Notes: a model not told the origin generated them from the sequence alone. A stretch of DNA of 64,000 bases from Deltaproteobacteria bacterium (GCA_006226375.1 SBHC01000053.1:1-64000); one strand, 5' to 3'. Positions 26,805 to 36,561 are shown, numbered from the stretch's first letter. Numbers and translations: made by a program.

Positions 26805-28181
26805 TTATACTCCGAGTTGGGCTTCAAATTCTTGGGCGATATCATCGGCTAACTCATCGAGTAGCGAAGGGTTGGGGCCTTCCAACATGATTCGCGCCCG
26901 GTTTTGTGTGCCAGAGTAACGCACCAGGATTCGACCCTGGCCACCCATCTTTTCTTCAGCAAGGGCGATGGCTTCTCGGATGGAGGGGATGTTGTCCCAA
27001 GGCTTCTTCTCACGTACCACGACATTCTTGAGGACCTGAGGGTACCGATCCATCGCTGCAGACAACTCTGAAAGAGGCTTCTGGCGAGCGACCATAATCT
27101 GAAGGAGCTGAATGGCAGCAAGGAGTCCGTCGCCTGTTGTGGAATGATTGGAGAAGATGAGGTGTCCCGACTGTTCTCCACCCAGGGTTGCTCCTTTGGC
27201 TCTCATTTGCTCAATCACATACCGGTCGCCGACCTGGGTGCGGACCAATTGAATGCCATGCTTGGTCAGGCAATGTTCGAGGCCGAGGTTGCTCATGACA
27301 GTCACGACAACCAAGTCATGGGGCAGGGTGCCTTGCTCTTTCATGTAGGGAGCGCAAATCGCCATGATCTGGTCGCCGTCTACTTCCTGGCCCTTGTCAT
27401 CGACAGCGATCAGCCGGTCAGCGTCTCCGTCGAGTGCAATTCCAGCGGCTGCCTTGTGCTCCACAACGGCTTCTTGCAATGCCTTGGTGTGCGTGGCGCC
27501 TCGCTCTTTGTTGATGTTGAGTCCGTTGGGTTCTACACCCATCGCGACAACTTCAGCGCCGAGCGCTTCAAACAGCTTGGGGGCGATGGCGTACCCGGCT
27601 CCATGGGCTGCATCGATGACCAGCTTGTACCCTTTGAGCGTGTTTTCCAACTGCCAAAGTTGAGCAAGGTGCTGGGTGTATTGTTCGGCCACTTCGCCGT
27701 GGCTCTCTATTTGTCCGACTTCTTCGGCTTCGGGGAGTGGCAACTCCTTCGACAGCCACTGCTCAAGCTTGGCTTCAATGTTCAGTTCGTCTTCGTCGGA
27801 GAGTTTGTAGCCGGAAGAAGCGAACAGTTTGATACCGTTATCTTGGTAGGGGTTGTGAGAGGCGGAGATCACGACGCCCATCGCAAACGGTTGTTGCTGG
27901 GTCCACCAAGACACTGCAGGTGTGGGAAGTACGCCCAATTGGTACACCTTGCTTCCCATGGACGCGGCTCCCGAAGCCAAAGCGGCTGAGAGCATCGTGC
28001 AGGAACGACGGGTGTCACTGCCAATGCCAATGACTGGCGTTAACGTTTGCTCTGGGTGTGTCTCTTTCATCCAAGAGACCACAGCAGCACCAAGGGCCTG
28101 AGCAATGTGCGCCGTCATCGGTGCTTTGTTCACATGGCCACGTATTCCATCTGTTCCAAAATAGGATTTGCGGTTGGACAT
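26805..28181 (-). CDS. glmM: Phosphoglucosamine mutase
   Basis: 458 residues. It converts glucosamine-6-phosphate to glucosamine-1-phosphate for UDP-GlcNAc synthesis. Seen: YFGTDGIRG, the phosphoserine loop VVISASHNPYQDNG (Ser108), the metal loop ALDGDADRL, and the sugar loop GEQSGHLI. The order cdaA-cdaR-glmM is conserved across many bacteria, and GlmM is known to bind and inhibit CdaA in Firmicutes. A 147-base gap separates it from cdaR; I saw no gene in that gap. Confidence 0.96.
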   Translation of the reverse strand: MSNRKSYFGTDGIRGHVNKAPMTAHIAQALGAAVVSWMKETHPEQTLTPVIGIGSDTRRSCTMLSAALASGAASMGSKVYQLGVLPTPAVSWWTQQQPFAMGVVISASHNPYQDNGIKLFASSGYKLSDEDELNIEAKLEQWLSKELPLPEAEEVGQIESHGEVAEQYTQHLAQLWQLENTLKGYKLVIDAAHGAGYAIAPKLFEALGAEVVAMGVEPNGLNINKERGATHTKALQEAVVEHKAAAGIALDGDADRLIAVDDKGQEVDGDQIMAICAPYMKEQGTLPHDLVVVTVMSNLGLEHCLTKHGIQLVRTQVGDRYVIEQMRAKGATLGGEQSGHLIFSNHSTTGDGLLAAIQLLQIMVARQKPLSELSAAMDRYPQVLKNVVVREKKPWDNIPSIREAIALAEEKMGGQGRILVRYSGTQNRARIMLEGPNPSLLDELADDIAQEFEAQLGV

Positions 28182-28328
28182 TCCCCGCTCCCGTCAATGT
28201 ATCTTTGTGGTGGAAAAGTCGAACAGGACGTCGTGGAACCAACGAATCTCTTGGCTCCGCGCCCATGGAGGACGTGGTCCTTATAACGAATTGTCGTTGG
28301 AACGTCTAGTCCTTGTAACTGTCGAAAG

Positions 28329-29810
28329 TTAGCGGCGTGAAGGGCGGGTCAAGGCTGTGGAGCGCTTTGTGCGATGGGGTTTGTGAGACAATTTCTTATG
28401 AAGCAATGGAGCGTCGGAGAGAGCTTGGGGGGTTCCCTTCTTTGCTACTCGTATGCCCAGGCGTTGTTTGCTTTTGGGACGAGGAGGAGCAGGGAGTCGC
28501 CCTGACGGTTTGGGACCTTTTGCCAGTCGGCGAAGAGCGCGCTTCGGCTGTGATCGCTTTCGACGGGGGCGGCGTTTGGCTTTCCTGCGAAGTCGCCTGC
28601 GACGTCGTCGATACCCTGTCTTCTTGCGCTTCTTCTTACGCCGACGGTATTTGCGGCGACGCTTTCGACGTTTCCTCGATTTCTTCTTGGACTCATCGTC
28701 GTCATCGTCGTCATCATCTTTGGAGTTGGCCTTCCGGCGCTTGGTTTTTCGCCGCCGTACACGTTTTCGACGTTTCTGCTTGGGCTTGGTTTTGACGTTT
28801 AGAACCTGCGGCTTGGGTGTCGCACCTCGGCGAGGAACAGGTGGGTCTTGTGTGGGCCTTGGCTTGGTGGAAAGAACCACCGCAGAGGGCGTTACTTTGA
28901 TGACCTTTAGTTCGGGATTGGGTGGTTTTACCTGGAGAGGAATCTGGTGAATCCCAGCAGGTTTGTTGGATATCTTGCTACCATCTACCGTGACTATGAG
29001 TTCTTTGGCTTTGAGCGGAGTGAGTTGGCTCTGGGGCCCAATTAACGTCACGTCCACCTTGTTGGGTGAAAGGGTGACGTCCAACTTGTTGTTGAGAAAG
29101 TCCAGGAGCTGGACGGGTACATCCTTGATGACCTTCTTGATCTTCCGCTGCAAAAAGTTCAACGAGACTTTCACTTTAAGCGGGCCAACAAAGCGTACAT
29201 TCTTGTCGGGCTTGAGCAGCTTGACCACCATCACTTGATCTCGGTACTTGCCGCGCAAGTCGATGGTCTCCGAGGTGATCTCTTTCAGCTTTACAATGAT
29301 ATCTTCGGGGCCTTCGACGGCAACCACACGGGGAATTGGTTGACCTTGAATGAGTCGATAACCAAAGAGGGGCTTGCCCTTGGTCGGTATCTTAATCGGA
29401 AGCTTTTTCTTCGATATCTTCGCAAAGGTCAGATCAAGGAGTGAAGGCTGGACTCGTATCACACGCACCGAAACAGGGAAAATCTTCCGAAGTTGTTCGG
29501 TGTAAAGTTCCGTTTGCATGCTACCAGGAAGAGCATCAGAGAGTTTTAAGCTGTAACGGAGGTTTTTGCTGGCGAGTCTTTTGAGTATCGAGTCAGGCCC
29601 CTGAAGCGTGACTTTGAGATTGGTCACTGTGCCTGAAGTTAGAATTAAGTCGGAGGGATAGTCGAAGAACAGCTTGACTTCAACCGCTGTTGCTCGAACC
29701 AGGGTGTCTTTGTGGATTTGTACATACAGAGTGATAGCGAGGATCAGCGAAAACAATTTGAGCAAAAAATTGCCAAAGAGGAGTTTGCGAAACCAGGCCA
29801 CTATCGACAC
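28329..29810 (-). CDS. cdaR: CdaR/YbbR-domain protein with a polycationic C-terminal tail
   Basis: 493 residues. One N-terminal transmembrane helix (FGNFLLKLFSLILAITLYV, residues 12-30) places the rest outside the cytoplasm. About three YbbR domains follow (roughly 40-125, 135-220, 230-315), with repeated VTLQGP/VEGPED/VTLIGPQ strand patterns. CdaR proteins modulate the diadenylate cyclase CdaA, encoded 70 bases upstream. The unusual part is residues 316-493: an Arg/Lys-rich tail with a run of eight Asp (365-372) inside it and a core (340-425) that is mostly R and K. In ordinary CdaR the protein ends soon after the YbbR domains. The tail could bind anionic envelope polymers. The family call is firm; tail function unknown. 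Confidence 0.9.
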   Translation of the reverse strand: MSIVAWFRKLLFGNFLLKLFSLILAITLYVQIHKDTLVRATAVEVKLFFDYPSDLILTSGTVTNLKVTLQGPDSILKRLASKNLRYSLKLSDALPGSMQTELYTEQLRKIFPVSVRVIRVQPSLLDLTFAKISKKKLPIKIPTKGKPLFGYRLIQGQPIPRVVAVEGPEDIIVKLKEITSETIDLRGKYRDQVMVVKLLKPDKNVRFVGPLKVKVSLNFLQRKIKKVIKDVPVQLLDFLNNKLDVTLSPNKVDVTLIGPQSQLTPLKAKELIVTVDGSKISNKPAGIHQIPLQVKPPNPELKVIKVTPSAVVLSTKPRPTQDPPVPRRGATPKPQVLNVKTKPKQKRRKRVRRRKTKRRKANSKDDDDDDDDESKKKSRKRRKRRRKYRRRKKKRKKTGYRRRRRRLRRKAKRRPRRKRSQPKRALRRLAKGPKPSGRLPAPPRPKSKQRLGIRVAKKGTPQALSDAPLLHKKLSHKPHRTKRSTALTRPSRR

Positions 29811-29880
29811 CCCAAAGTGCGTACAAAAAGGATGGGTCGTTCAAAAATCAACAGCAGCATAACATTGCTGTTACACGGAA

Positions 29881-30819
29881 TCAATCGTTCTCTTCGGGAT
29901 TCACGGTCGGATGCTCGCCTGACGCATTCTTCGTAAACGTAGGGAACGAGCTTGTTTTACGTCGGCCTGGGTTGGAAGACCTGCGGCTACGTGCTCCCGT
30001 GGAGGTTTTGGGCAGAGGAAGGGGCGTTCCTTGTGGATCGAGAAGGGCCAGCAGCTGGTTGTTGAGGGAGGCTACATCCAGCCCTCGGTTGATCTCACCG
30101 TCAGAGCAAAGAGAAATTTTTCCGTCCGTCTCAGAGACAACGATCACTAGGGCGTCGGTCTGTTCCGTTAGGCCAATGGCTGCACGGTGACGTGTCCCCA
30201 GGCTCTTCGCGATGTTGGGATTCTTGGCGAGGGGAAGGAAGACCCCTGCGGATACTAGCTTGTTGTCACGGACGAGAACGGCACCATCGTGGAGCGGGGA
30301 GTAAGGCAAGAAGATGCTGTAGAGAAGTTCTTCTACGATCTCCGAGTTGATCTGCGTCCCTTCTTGGATGAAATCTTTGACGTCGGCGTCACGCTCCATC
30401 ACGATCAACGCACCAATTTTGCTGGTGGAGAGACTGCTGACTGCCTTAACGATATTGTTTAAGCCACCTTTGGCTTCGTCGGAGAGTCTGTTTTGGTTGA
30501 ATACACTGATCCCTAGGCGGCTCAACGCCCTCCGGATCTCGTCCTGGAACAAAATAAGGATGACCAGGATGAAAGAGCTAAAGAATTGTTCAAAGATCCA
30601 AGTGATGGTTTGCAAGCCCATCAGCCGGACAGTTGTGTAAACGATGGTGAGGAGAAGCAGGCCAAAGAGGGTCCGGACGGACTTGGTCCCTCGGAGCAGC
30701 AAGAGGCCCCAGTAGATCAGCGCATACACGAGGAGAATGTCCAACACCGCAAGCCAGGTGGACTTGTTAAACAATACCTCGATAAGGGTCTCCTGGTGGG
30801 AGAGCAACCATTCTTTCAT
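29881..30819 (-). CDS. cdaA: Diadenylate cyclase CdaA
   Basis: 312 residues. It makes cyclic di-AMP from two ATP at the membrane. Three N-terminal hydrophobic helices (LAVLDILLVYALIYWGLLLL; FGLLLLTIVYTTVRLMG; FSSFILVILILF) precede the DAC domain, which shows SPLHDGAVLV and GTRHRAAIGL, the catalytic DGA and RHR motifs. The C-terminal ~50 residues are a low-complexity basic/Ser extension. Cyclic di-AMP is best known in Gram-positive bacteria, but CdaA is also found in deltaproteobacterial lines. It stands between folP and cdaR. Confidence 0.96.
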   Translation of the reverse strand: MKEWLLSHQETLIEVLFNKSTWLAVLDILLVYALIYWGLLLLRGTKSVRTLFGLLLLTIVYTTVRLMGLQTITWIFEQFFSSFILVILILFQDEIRRALSRLGISVFNQNRLSDEAKGGLNNIVKAVSSLSTSKIGALIVMERDADVKDFIQEGTQINSEIVEELLYSIFLPYSPLHDGAVLVRDNKLVSAGVFLPLAKNPNIAKSLGTRHRAAIGLTEQTDALVIVVSETDGKISLCSDGEINRGLDVASLNNQLLALLDPQGTPLPLPKTSTGARSRRSSNPGRRKTSSFPTFTKNASGEHPTVNPEEND

Positions 30820-30953
30820 TGATGAATCTACGCCTACTTCGTCACTTCATTTCCATCCAAGTTGTACTATATCTCGTTTGGTGGTCCAAGGCTATTTCTT
30901 CGTCAACCGAAACTGTGTTCCTAAGGTCGCGAAGTTTTATCACCTTTTGCCAC

Positions 30954-32135
30954 TCACTGTTTTTGAGGTGGAGCCTGGATGGCCTGCATTACTTTCAGCA
31001 ATCTGACCGTTTCTTCCACATCATGGACTCTCAACATGTGTGCTCCATGCCAGGAAGAGACACACGCAGCAGCAAGGGAACCTTCCAAACGTTGGTGAGC
31101 GGGTTGATCGACAATGGCTCCCAAAAAGGATTTTCGGGATGCACCAACCAACACCGGATATCCTTGTCCGTAAAGGCTGGGAAGCTCTCGAAGGATTCTG
31201 TAGTTGTCCTCCAGCCTCTTTCCAAAGCCAATCCCAGGGTCAATTCCTATCTTGTGCTTGGGAACCCCTGCATCGAGAAGCAGTTGGAGGCCTTCGTCCA
31301 ACTCTGACACAATTTCATCCCACAGGACGTCGTAATGTGGAGCCTTTTGCATTGTCGCTGGCGTGTGGCGACTGTGCATCACAAAAACATGGGCCTGATG
31401 ACGAGCAATCACGTTAGGGAGCTCAGGGTCAAACCTCATGTTGCTCACATCGTTGACGATGTCTGCGCCGGCTTGCAAGGCAGCCTCTGCAACAGCGGCC
31501 TTCGTGGTGTCGATGGAAAGTGTAACGTCGGTTTGCTCTCGCAAACCTTCAATCACTGGGATAACACGGGCCAACTCATCTTCTACTGTGACACTGGCCG
31601 AACCCGGCCTTGTGGATTCGCCGCCAATGTCGAGGACGTCAGCTCCTTGCTCCGCCATTCGACAGCCGTGGGCGATGGCGTTCTCAGCTTGGTAAAAGTG
31701 ACCGCCATCCGAAAACGAGTCTGGGGTGACATTGACAATGCCCATCACAAGGGGCTTCCCCTCGGAAAAGGACAGAGTCCCTCGTTTGGTTTTCCAGGGC
31801 AGTGGCGGGGTCGTAAAGATACCTAACCATTCAGAAAGAGTGCTGTGGAGAGGCTCTTTGCCTTCCTGGCACCATGCTTCAAGTCGTCGAGGTGAGTATT
31901 CCAAGAACAACGTGGGAGACAGGGTTGTGGGATGAGGCAAAACCTGAAACTCTCCCCCCGTTTTCTGTGAAAAGGACTCCGCGTACTGTGCACATTGCGG
32001 CGTGGTGAGGCCAGCCACCTTTACCCAGTTTCCTGCCCAGTTTGCATCGGACGAGACGAACTCTTCTGTGGCTTGATTGGGGTGGCGTTTCAAGTCAGGA
32101 ACGTGGAACCATCGGATGGAAAAGGTCGTGTCCAT
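30954..32135 (-). CDS. folP: Dihydropteroate synthase with N-terminal extension
   Basis: 393 residues, versus ~270-290 for usual bacterial FolP. The core begins near residue 117: MGIVNVTPDSFSDGG (pterin/phosphate loop), DIGGESTRPGS, SIDTTKAAVAEAA, NDVSNMRFD, DPGIGFGKRLEDNYRILREL and LVGASRKSFLG. The enzyme joins pABA to the pterin diphosphate. The first ~115 residues are an unassigned domain (mixed alpha/beta, with LTTPQCAQYAESFSQKTGGE); similar extensions occur in some deltaproteobacterial and archaeal FolP. It has its own leader after the ftsH terminator and starts the folP-cdaA-cdaR-glmM-thyA-folA run. Confidence 0.95.
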   Translation of the reverse strand: MDTTFSIRWFHVPDLKRHPNQATEEFVSSDANWAGNWVKVAGLTTPQCAQYAESFSQKTGGEFQVLPHPTTLSPTLFLEYSPRRLEAWCQEGKEPLHSTLSEWLGIFTTPPLPWKTKRGTLSFSEGKPLVMGIVNVTPDSFSDGGHFYQAENAIAHGCRMAEQGADVLDIGGESTRPGSASVTVEDELARVIPVIEGLREQTDVTLSIDTTKAAVAEAALQAGADIVNDVSNMRFDPELPNVIARHQAHVFVMHSRHTPATMQKAPHYDVLWDEIVSELDEGLQLLLDAGVPKHKIGIDPGIGFGKRLEDNYRILRELPSLYGQGYPVLVGASRKSFLGAIVDQPAHQRLEGSLAAACVSSWHGAHMLRVHDVEETVRLLKVMQAIQAPPQKQ

Positions 32136-32186
32136 GTCTGTGTGGGTTCCTTTTTGGGGATGGGGTCGAGATGCTTTGGGAGAATG

Positions 32187-32222
32187 TAGAAAACCCCCAG
32201 CCAGATGGCCGAGGGTTTTCTA
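32187..32222 (-). terminator. Rho-independent terminator after ftsH
   Basis: Perfect 10-bp inverted repeat TAGAAAACCC / GGGTTTTCTA around an inner GCC-AGAT-GGC helix. On the minus strand it begins 45 bases after the ftsH stop and ends in TTTTCTA. It separates ftsH from folP. Confidence 0.8.
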
Positions 32223-32266
32223 AGGTAACGATCACAAGTCCGAGGACTTGGATGTTTTTGGAACGC

Positions 32267-34288
32267 TTAGGCTTCGGACCCGCCGGAGGGGCTGCCGTCC
32301 TTGTCAATGGAGAGGGAGGAGAAGGATTCTTTCTTCTCTTCTTTCTTCTCTTCCTTGTCTTTCTTTTCTTCTTTGCCTTCGGGAGAAGCTGACGAATCCG
32401 AACCTTCTTTGGCGTCCGTTTTCTCCGTCTCTTCTGCAGCTTTCGAGACTTCTTCCTTCTCGGATTTTTTCTCGGGGTGCGCGCCTTTCATCGGGGGGAG
32501 TTCTTCGCCGCGGATCATCATGTCGAGTTCTTCGCTGCTCAGAACTTCACGGGCTGTCAGCTCATCGGAGATCTTGAGAACAAGCTCTCTGTTCTCCGAG
32601 AGAATCTTGACTGCGCAATCGTAGGCTTCCTGCACAATCCGGCGAACTTCTTCATCGATAGCAATGGCTGTCGACTCGGAGTAGTCGCGGTGGCGGGAAA
32701 GCTCACGACCCAAGAAGATTTGCTCTTCTTGCTCACCGTAGGCGAGGGGACCCAGCTTTTCGCTCATGCCCCACTCACAGACCATCTTGCGAGCGTAAGA
32801 GGTGGCTTGCTTGATGTCGTTGGAGGCGCCGCTGCTCTTTTCTCCGTGAATGAGTTCATCTGCAGCACGTCCACCCAGAGCCACTGCGATGCGGGCTTCC
32901 ATGGCTTCTTTGTGTTGCACTCGAACATCTTCGTTCGGCAAGAACATGGTGACACCGAGAGCGCGACCACGTGGGATCACCGTCACTTTGTGAACGGGGT
33001 CTGCATGCTCAAGCATCTTGCCCACCAAGGCGTGACCGACTTCGTGGACGGCGGTGCGATACTTCTCTTCCTCGTTGAGGATCATCGAGCGTCGCTCGCG
33101 GCCCATCATCACCTTGTCTTTGGCTTCTTCAAAGTGCTCCATGTGGAGTCGGTTCTTGTTCATACGAGCTGCGGTAAGCGCGGCTTCGTTGACAAGGTTT
33201 TCCACATCAGCGCCCGAAAATCCGGGGGTACCACGTGCGATGACATGAAGGTCAACGTCATCGGCGAGAGGCGTACGACGCGAGTGGACCTCAAGAATCT
33301 TCTCACGACCTACCAGGTCGGGAAGGGGCACTACGACGCGGCGGTCAAAACGACCGGGGCGGAGAAGCGCTGGGTCAAGAACGTCTGGGCGGTTCGTCGC
33401 GGCAACAAGGATGACACCTTCGTTCGACTCAAAACCATCCATCTCGACGAGGAGCTGGTTGAGAGTTTGCTCACGTTCATCGTGTCCACCGCCGAGCCCT
33501 GCGCCACGGTGGCGACCTACGGCGTCGATCTCATCGATGAAGATGATGCAGGGAGCGTTTTTCTTGCCTTGCTCGAACAGGTCTCGGACACGGCTTGCGC
33601 CGACACCTACAAACATTTCGACAAAGTCGGAGCCGGAGATGCTGAAGAACGGAACACCCGCTTCACCTGCAACGGCGCGGCCAAGGAGGGTCTTCCCTGT
33701 TCCGGGAGAGCCCATCAACAGGACGCCTTTCGGAATCCGGCCACCCAAGCGGGTAAACTTTTTCGGGTCTTTGAGGAATTGAACAATTTCCTCAAGTTCT
33801 TCTTTCGCCTCCTCTACGCCTGCAACATCGTTGAAGGTCACCTTGTTGTGATGGTCGTTGAGGAGTTTGGCTCGACTCTTTCCAAACGACATGGCTTTGC
33901 CGCTGCCAGCCTGGAGTTGTCGGAAGAACAAGATGGTTATGGCGATAATAAAGATGAACGGTAACCACGAGATGATGAGCTGCTGCCAAAACGAATTGAC
34001 CTGCACTCTCTTGTAGGTCACCTTGACCTTGTTGCCCACCAAGAAGTTGTTGAATTTGTCGTTGACCTTAATACCAACAGTCCGGAACTTCGTCGTATCA
34101 CGGAGTTTCCCCGTGTACACCTGGCCTTGAATGGTCACTTCCTTCACGTCATGGTTTTTGACCTTGGAGATAAAGTCAGTAAAGGAAATGGGTTTGCCAG
34201 GATTACGCGGACTGAACAATTGGTAAATAAAGACAAGCAGCAAAATCAGAACGACCCAGAGGATCAGGGTACGGTGTGACTGTTTCAA
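32267..34288 (-). CDS. ftsH: ATP-dependent zinc metalloprotease FtsH
   Basis: 673 residues. It degrades membrane and short-lived cytosolic proteins as a membrane-anchored hexamer. Seen: N-terminal helix ([18 protein letters not shown]), a periplasmic part, a second helix near residue 110, AAA Walker A GSPGTGKT, Walker [35 protein letters not shown], zinc site HEVGHALVG, and a C-terminal tail rich in Glu/Lys/Ser. The start codon is TTG with AAGGAG seven bases upstream. The tilS-ftsH order is conserved in bacteria; here a small secreted protein gene lies between them. Confidence 0.97.
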   Translation of the reverse strand: MKQSHRTLILWVVLILLLVFIYQLFSPRNPGKPISFTDFISKVKNHDVKEVTIQGQVYTGKLRDTTKFRTVGIKVNDKFNNFLVGNKVKVTYKRVQVNSFWQQLIISWLPFIFIIAITILFFRQLQAGSGKAMSFGKSRAKLLNDHHNKVTFNDVAGVEEAKEELEEIVQFLKDPKKFTRLGGRIPKGVLLMGSPGTGKTLLGRAVAGEAGVPFFSISGSDFVEMFVGVGASRVRDLFEQGKKNAPCIIFIDEIDAVGRHRGAGLGGGHDEREQTLNQLLVEMDGFESNEGVILVAATNRPDVLDPALLRPGRFDRRVVVPLPDLVGREKILEVHSRRTPLADDVDLHVIARGTPGFSGADVENLVNEAALTAARMNKNRLHMEHFEEAKDKVMMGRERRSMILNEEEKYRTAVHEVGHALVGKMLEHADPVHKVTVIPRGRALGVTMFLPNEDVRVQHKEAMEARIAVALGGRAADELIHGEKSSGASNDIKQATSYARKMVCEWGMSEKLGPLAYGEQEEQIFLGRELSRHRDYSESTAIAIDEEVRRIVQEAYDCAVKILSENRELVLKISDELTAREVLSSEELDMMIRGEELPPMKGAHPEKKSEKEEVSKAAEETEKTDAKEGSDSSASPEGKEEKKDKEEKKEEKKESFSSLSIDKDGSPSGGSEA

Positions 34289-34321
34289 CCTAGGGCTCCT
34301 TCGAATGCTATAAAAAACAGG

Positions 34322-34334
34322 GACAGTGACTGTC
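34322..34334. promoter_or_regulatory. Palindrome GACAGT-G-ACTGTC in the ftsH upstream region
   Basis: A perfect 13-base palindrome 34 bases before the ftsH TTG. On the minus strand it falls between a TTGAGA and a TATAGC sequence, though the spacing between those is long (20 bases). Possible operator; weak evidence. Confidence 0.3.
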
Positions 34335-34404
34335 TCAATGATGCCCCATGAGACAATGGATCAACGTCAGTGGTGAGTATAACCATCTTTCGGGGAGGGG
34401 CAAG

Positions 34405-35061
34405 TTAGATAGGTTTGATGACAAACGCAAACTGAAACTTCAATTTGAATTGGGCTTTTCCTTGGGGCCAGGGGTCATCGGCCTTCAAGTTGATGACCGT
34501 TTTGAGTTCCACAGCGATCGCGAACGTTTTCAACGCGTCCTTGACGACTCCGATCGATTCGGTCTCCCAGGCTGGAGCTTGTAGGGCGCCTGTCTCAAGG
34601 GCTGCAACTCCTGTGAATTCTGCCACCTTGGTATAGTCATCTGTATCGGGCAACGTTCCACTCGTGGGCAAATTCGTGACGCTTACTTGAATGGCTGGTA
34701 GCGGCGTGTTGAGTGTGTTTTCCTGCGCTTCCACCTGGATGTCGTTGATGTAAATGGAGTGGACTCGGTTTCCAAGGACCTTGATCTGTTCTTCCCCCCG
34801 GAGGTCGAACTTATCACGGTGTTTGACAATGACGGGCTCCTGAACATTCTTTGGGATACGACCGTTGACGGGCTGAATCCCAGCGTCTCGCAACGCCGCA
34901 TCAAGGTTGAGAACAAACGGGCCACGAGAGTCCTTGTTGGGCAAATTGGCAGTGACCAAGATGGGAATGTCGATGGCTCTTGAGCAAACCGCTCCCATCA
35001 AGAGGGTCGGGGACAAGGCAAGAACAAACAACAAAACATACAGTGAGATTCGGCGAATCAT
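34405..35061 (-). CDS. Secreted protein, paralogue of the 36562-37206 gene
   Basis: 218 residues with a signal peptide (RRISLYVLLFVLALSPTLLMGA) and a conserved early Cys. The body is beta-rich. Compared with the gene on the other side of tilS it shares the order IPI/V...GN+hydrophobic...LEA/QEA-N-L...LP and a near-identical end (LKADDPWPQGKAQFKLKFQF versus LKAGDTIPRGKAKMKMTFDL). So the two are paralogues. The start codon overlaps the tilS stop by four bases (ATGA). Family not recognised; periplasmic or outer-membrane lipid-binding-type beta fold is a guess. Confidence 0.78.
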   Translation of the reverse strand: MIRRISLYVLLFVLALSPTLLMGAVCSRAIDIPILVTANLPNKDSRGPFVLNLDAALRDAGIQPVNGRIPKNVQEPVIVKHRDKFDLRGEEQIKVLGNRVHSIYINDIQVEAQENTLNTPLPAIQVSVTNLPTSGTLPDTDDYTKVAEFTGVAALETGALQAPAWETESIGVVKDALKTFAIAVELKTVINLKADDPWPQGKAQFKLKFQFAFVIKPI

Positions 35062-36545
35062 GCGGGATCTCCGTTCGGGGCTACCTCAGACGAATGGATG
35101 TGCTTGGCGTACAGTTGAATGCGCCAACCGAGCGAGGTTGGATTGCGTTGCAAGGGCGGCAGGCACAACAGTGTCGCAACACCATAGATACAGCCGTCTT
35201 TGACAAGCAAAGGTAGGTTCCAACGCAGGGACCTTGGGATCTTCGCATCGATCAACCATTTTTTCAAGGGGCGATGATGGGTTCCAAAGTCCAACCGATC
35301 TCCAGGTCGTCGGTATCGTAGGGACCATGGGCTCACTGTTGACTCCAGTGTCTCGCGTTCCTTGTTCTTGGCCAAAAAAACCTCCCACACCAAGGTCATC
35401 CCTTCTTGTTCAGGCTTCTCTTGGAGAGGCTTGTTCATGCTCTCAACCCATACAACACCATCAGGGTATGGATATCTTCCGGGCTTTGTAATCTCAAGGT
35501 TAAATTCTTGGATTTCTTTAGGCTCATGGTTCAGTCGGAGCTTCGCAGGCACATCGACACGCTCTTGTTCTCGACGAACAAGCATCACGTTGTACCGACG
35601 AATGACTTGCCATCCATCCTGCAGGCTTGTGTATGCTTCTCCTTCTCGGCCTTCAAGCCACTGCATCAAATGATCCAGCGTAACCTGTAGGCACTCCGGG
35701 TGACCTGTGCGCAACGCCAAAAACCGGGTCAAGGCCCGTCGCTGTAAGCTTGGATGCAGAGAGTCCCATGCTTCCAGCACGAAGACAGGCTCCTCACCCT
35801 GATGATGGACCAACGTCTCCCAAACGTCCTCCAGTTGTTGTTGGAAGAAATCCTCATCGTCTCGCATCGCGGAGGCGAGTTGACAAAGCCCTTTGGAGAG
35901 GTTGGGGTTAAAGTTGGTTTCCAGGTGAGGAAGCAACTCCAGACGAATCTTGTTCCGGTTGTACTTGGTGGTCCGGTTGGAGGGATCTTCAAGCCAGTCC
36001 TGCTTGATCTCCTTGGCGACGGCCTCTATGTCGTTGCGTGAAAAAGGAAGCAGAGGATGTATCCAGCGTCCTTGTCGGGGATGAATCCCGGCCAACCCTT
36101 TGGGGCTGGTTCCTCGTAACATTCGTTGGAGCAGGGTTTCAGCCTGGTCATCAGCATGGTGTCCTGTAGCGACCCAGTCCCATCCCCATTCTTCCATCAG
36201 AGAAGAGAGGGCTCTTCGTCTCTGCGCTCGGGCTTGGTTTTGAAGTGAGGGCATCGTGGGTTCCAGGTCCAGGTTTATGCTTGAAAATCGGATTCCATGC
36301 TTTTGCGCGAGCTGTCTCACCCACTCCTTTTCAACTGGAGTTTCATCGGGGCGAAGGTTGTGGTCCACATATACGGCTCCAAGTTCCCGTATCGAAAGAC
36401 GTTGTTGCACAGCAAGAAGGCCGCGCAGCATCAGGACGGAGTCAACGCCGCCCGAGACAGCAGCTAGGATTGCATCGTGAGGTTGGACGAGTTGTTCTGA
36501 CTGGATGAAGCGAGCGAGGTGAGCTTGGAAGGTATGCCAGTTCAC
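35058..36545 (-). CDS. tilS: tRNA(Ile)-lysidine synthase
   Basis: 495 residues. It changes C34 of tRNA-Ile(CAU) to lysidine so that it reads AUA. The PP-loop is AVSGGVDSVLMLRG (near 29-42), followed by AVYVDHNLRPDE, WDWVATGHHADDQAETLLQRMLRG and GLAGIHPRQGRWIHPLLPF, all typical. The C-terminal TilS domain ends with RRPGDRLDFGTHHRPLKKWLIDAKIP and LRWNLPLLVKDGCIYGV. It lies 16 bases after one secreted paralogue and overlaps the other. Confidence 0.95.
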   Translation of the reverse strand: MNWHTFQAHLARFIQSEQLVQPHDAILAAVSGGVDSVLMLRGLLAVQQRLSIRELGAVYVDHNLRPDETPVEKEWVRQLAQKHGIRFSSINLDLEPTMPSLQNQARAQRRRALSSLMEEWGWDWVATGHHADDQAETLLQRMLRGTSPKGLAGIHPRQGRWIHPLLPFSRNDIEAVAKEIKQDWLEDPSNRTTKYNRNKIRLELLPHLETNFNPNLSKGLCQLASAMRDDEDFFQQQLEDVWETLVHHQGEEPVFVLEAWDSLHPSLQRRALTRFLALRTGHPECLQVTLDHLMQWLEGREGEAYTSLQDGWQVIRRYNVMLVRREQERVDVPAKLRLNHEPKEIQEFNLEITKPGRYPYPDGVVWVESMNKPLQEKPEQEGMTLVWEVFLAKNKERETLESTVSPWSLRYRRPGDRLDFGTHHRPLKKWLIDAKIPRSLRWNLPLLVKDGCIYGVATLLCLPPLQRNPTSLGWRIQLYAKHIHSSEVAPNGDPA

Positions 36546-36561
36546 AATGTGCAGGATAGAC

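Noticed and set aside
32477-33964. Plus-strand 495-codon frame over ftsH
   Set aside because: Antisense shadow of a clear AAA protease.
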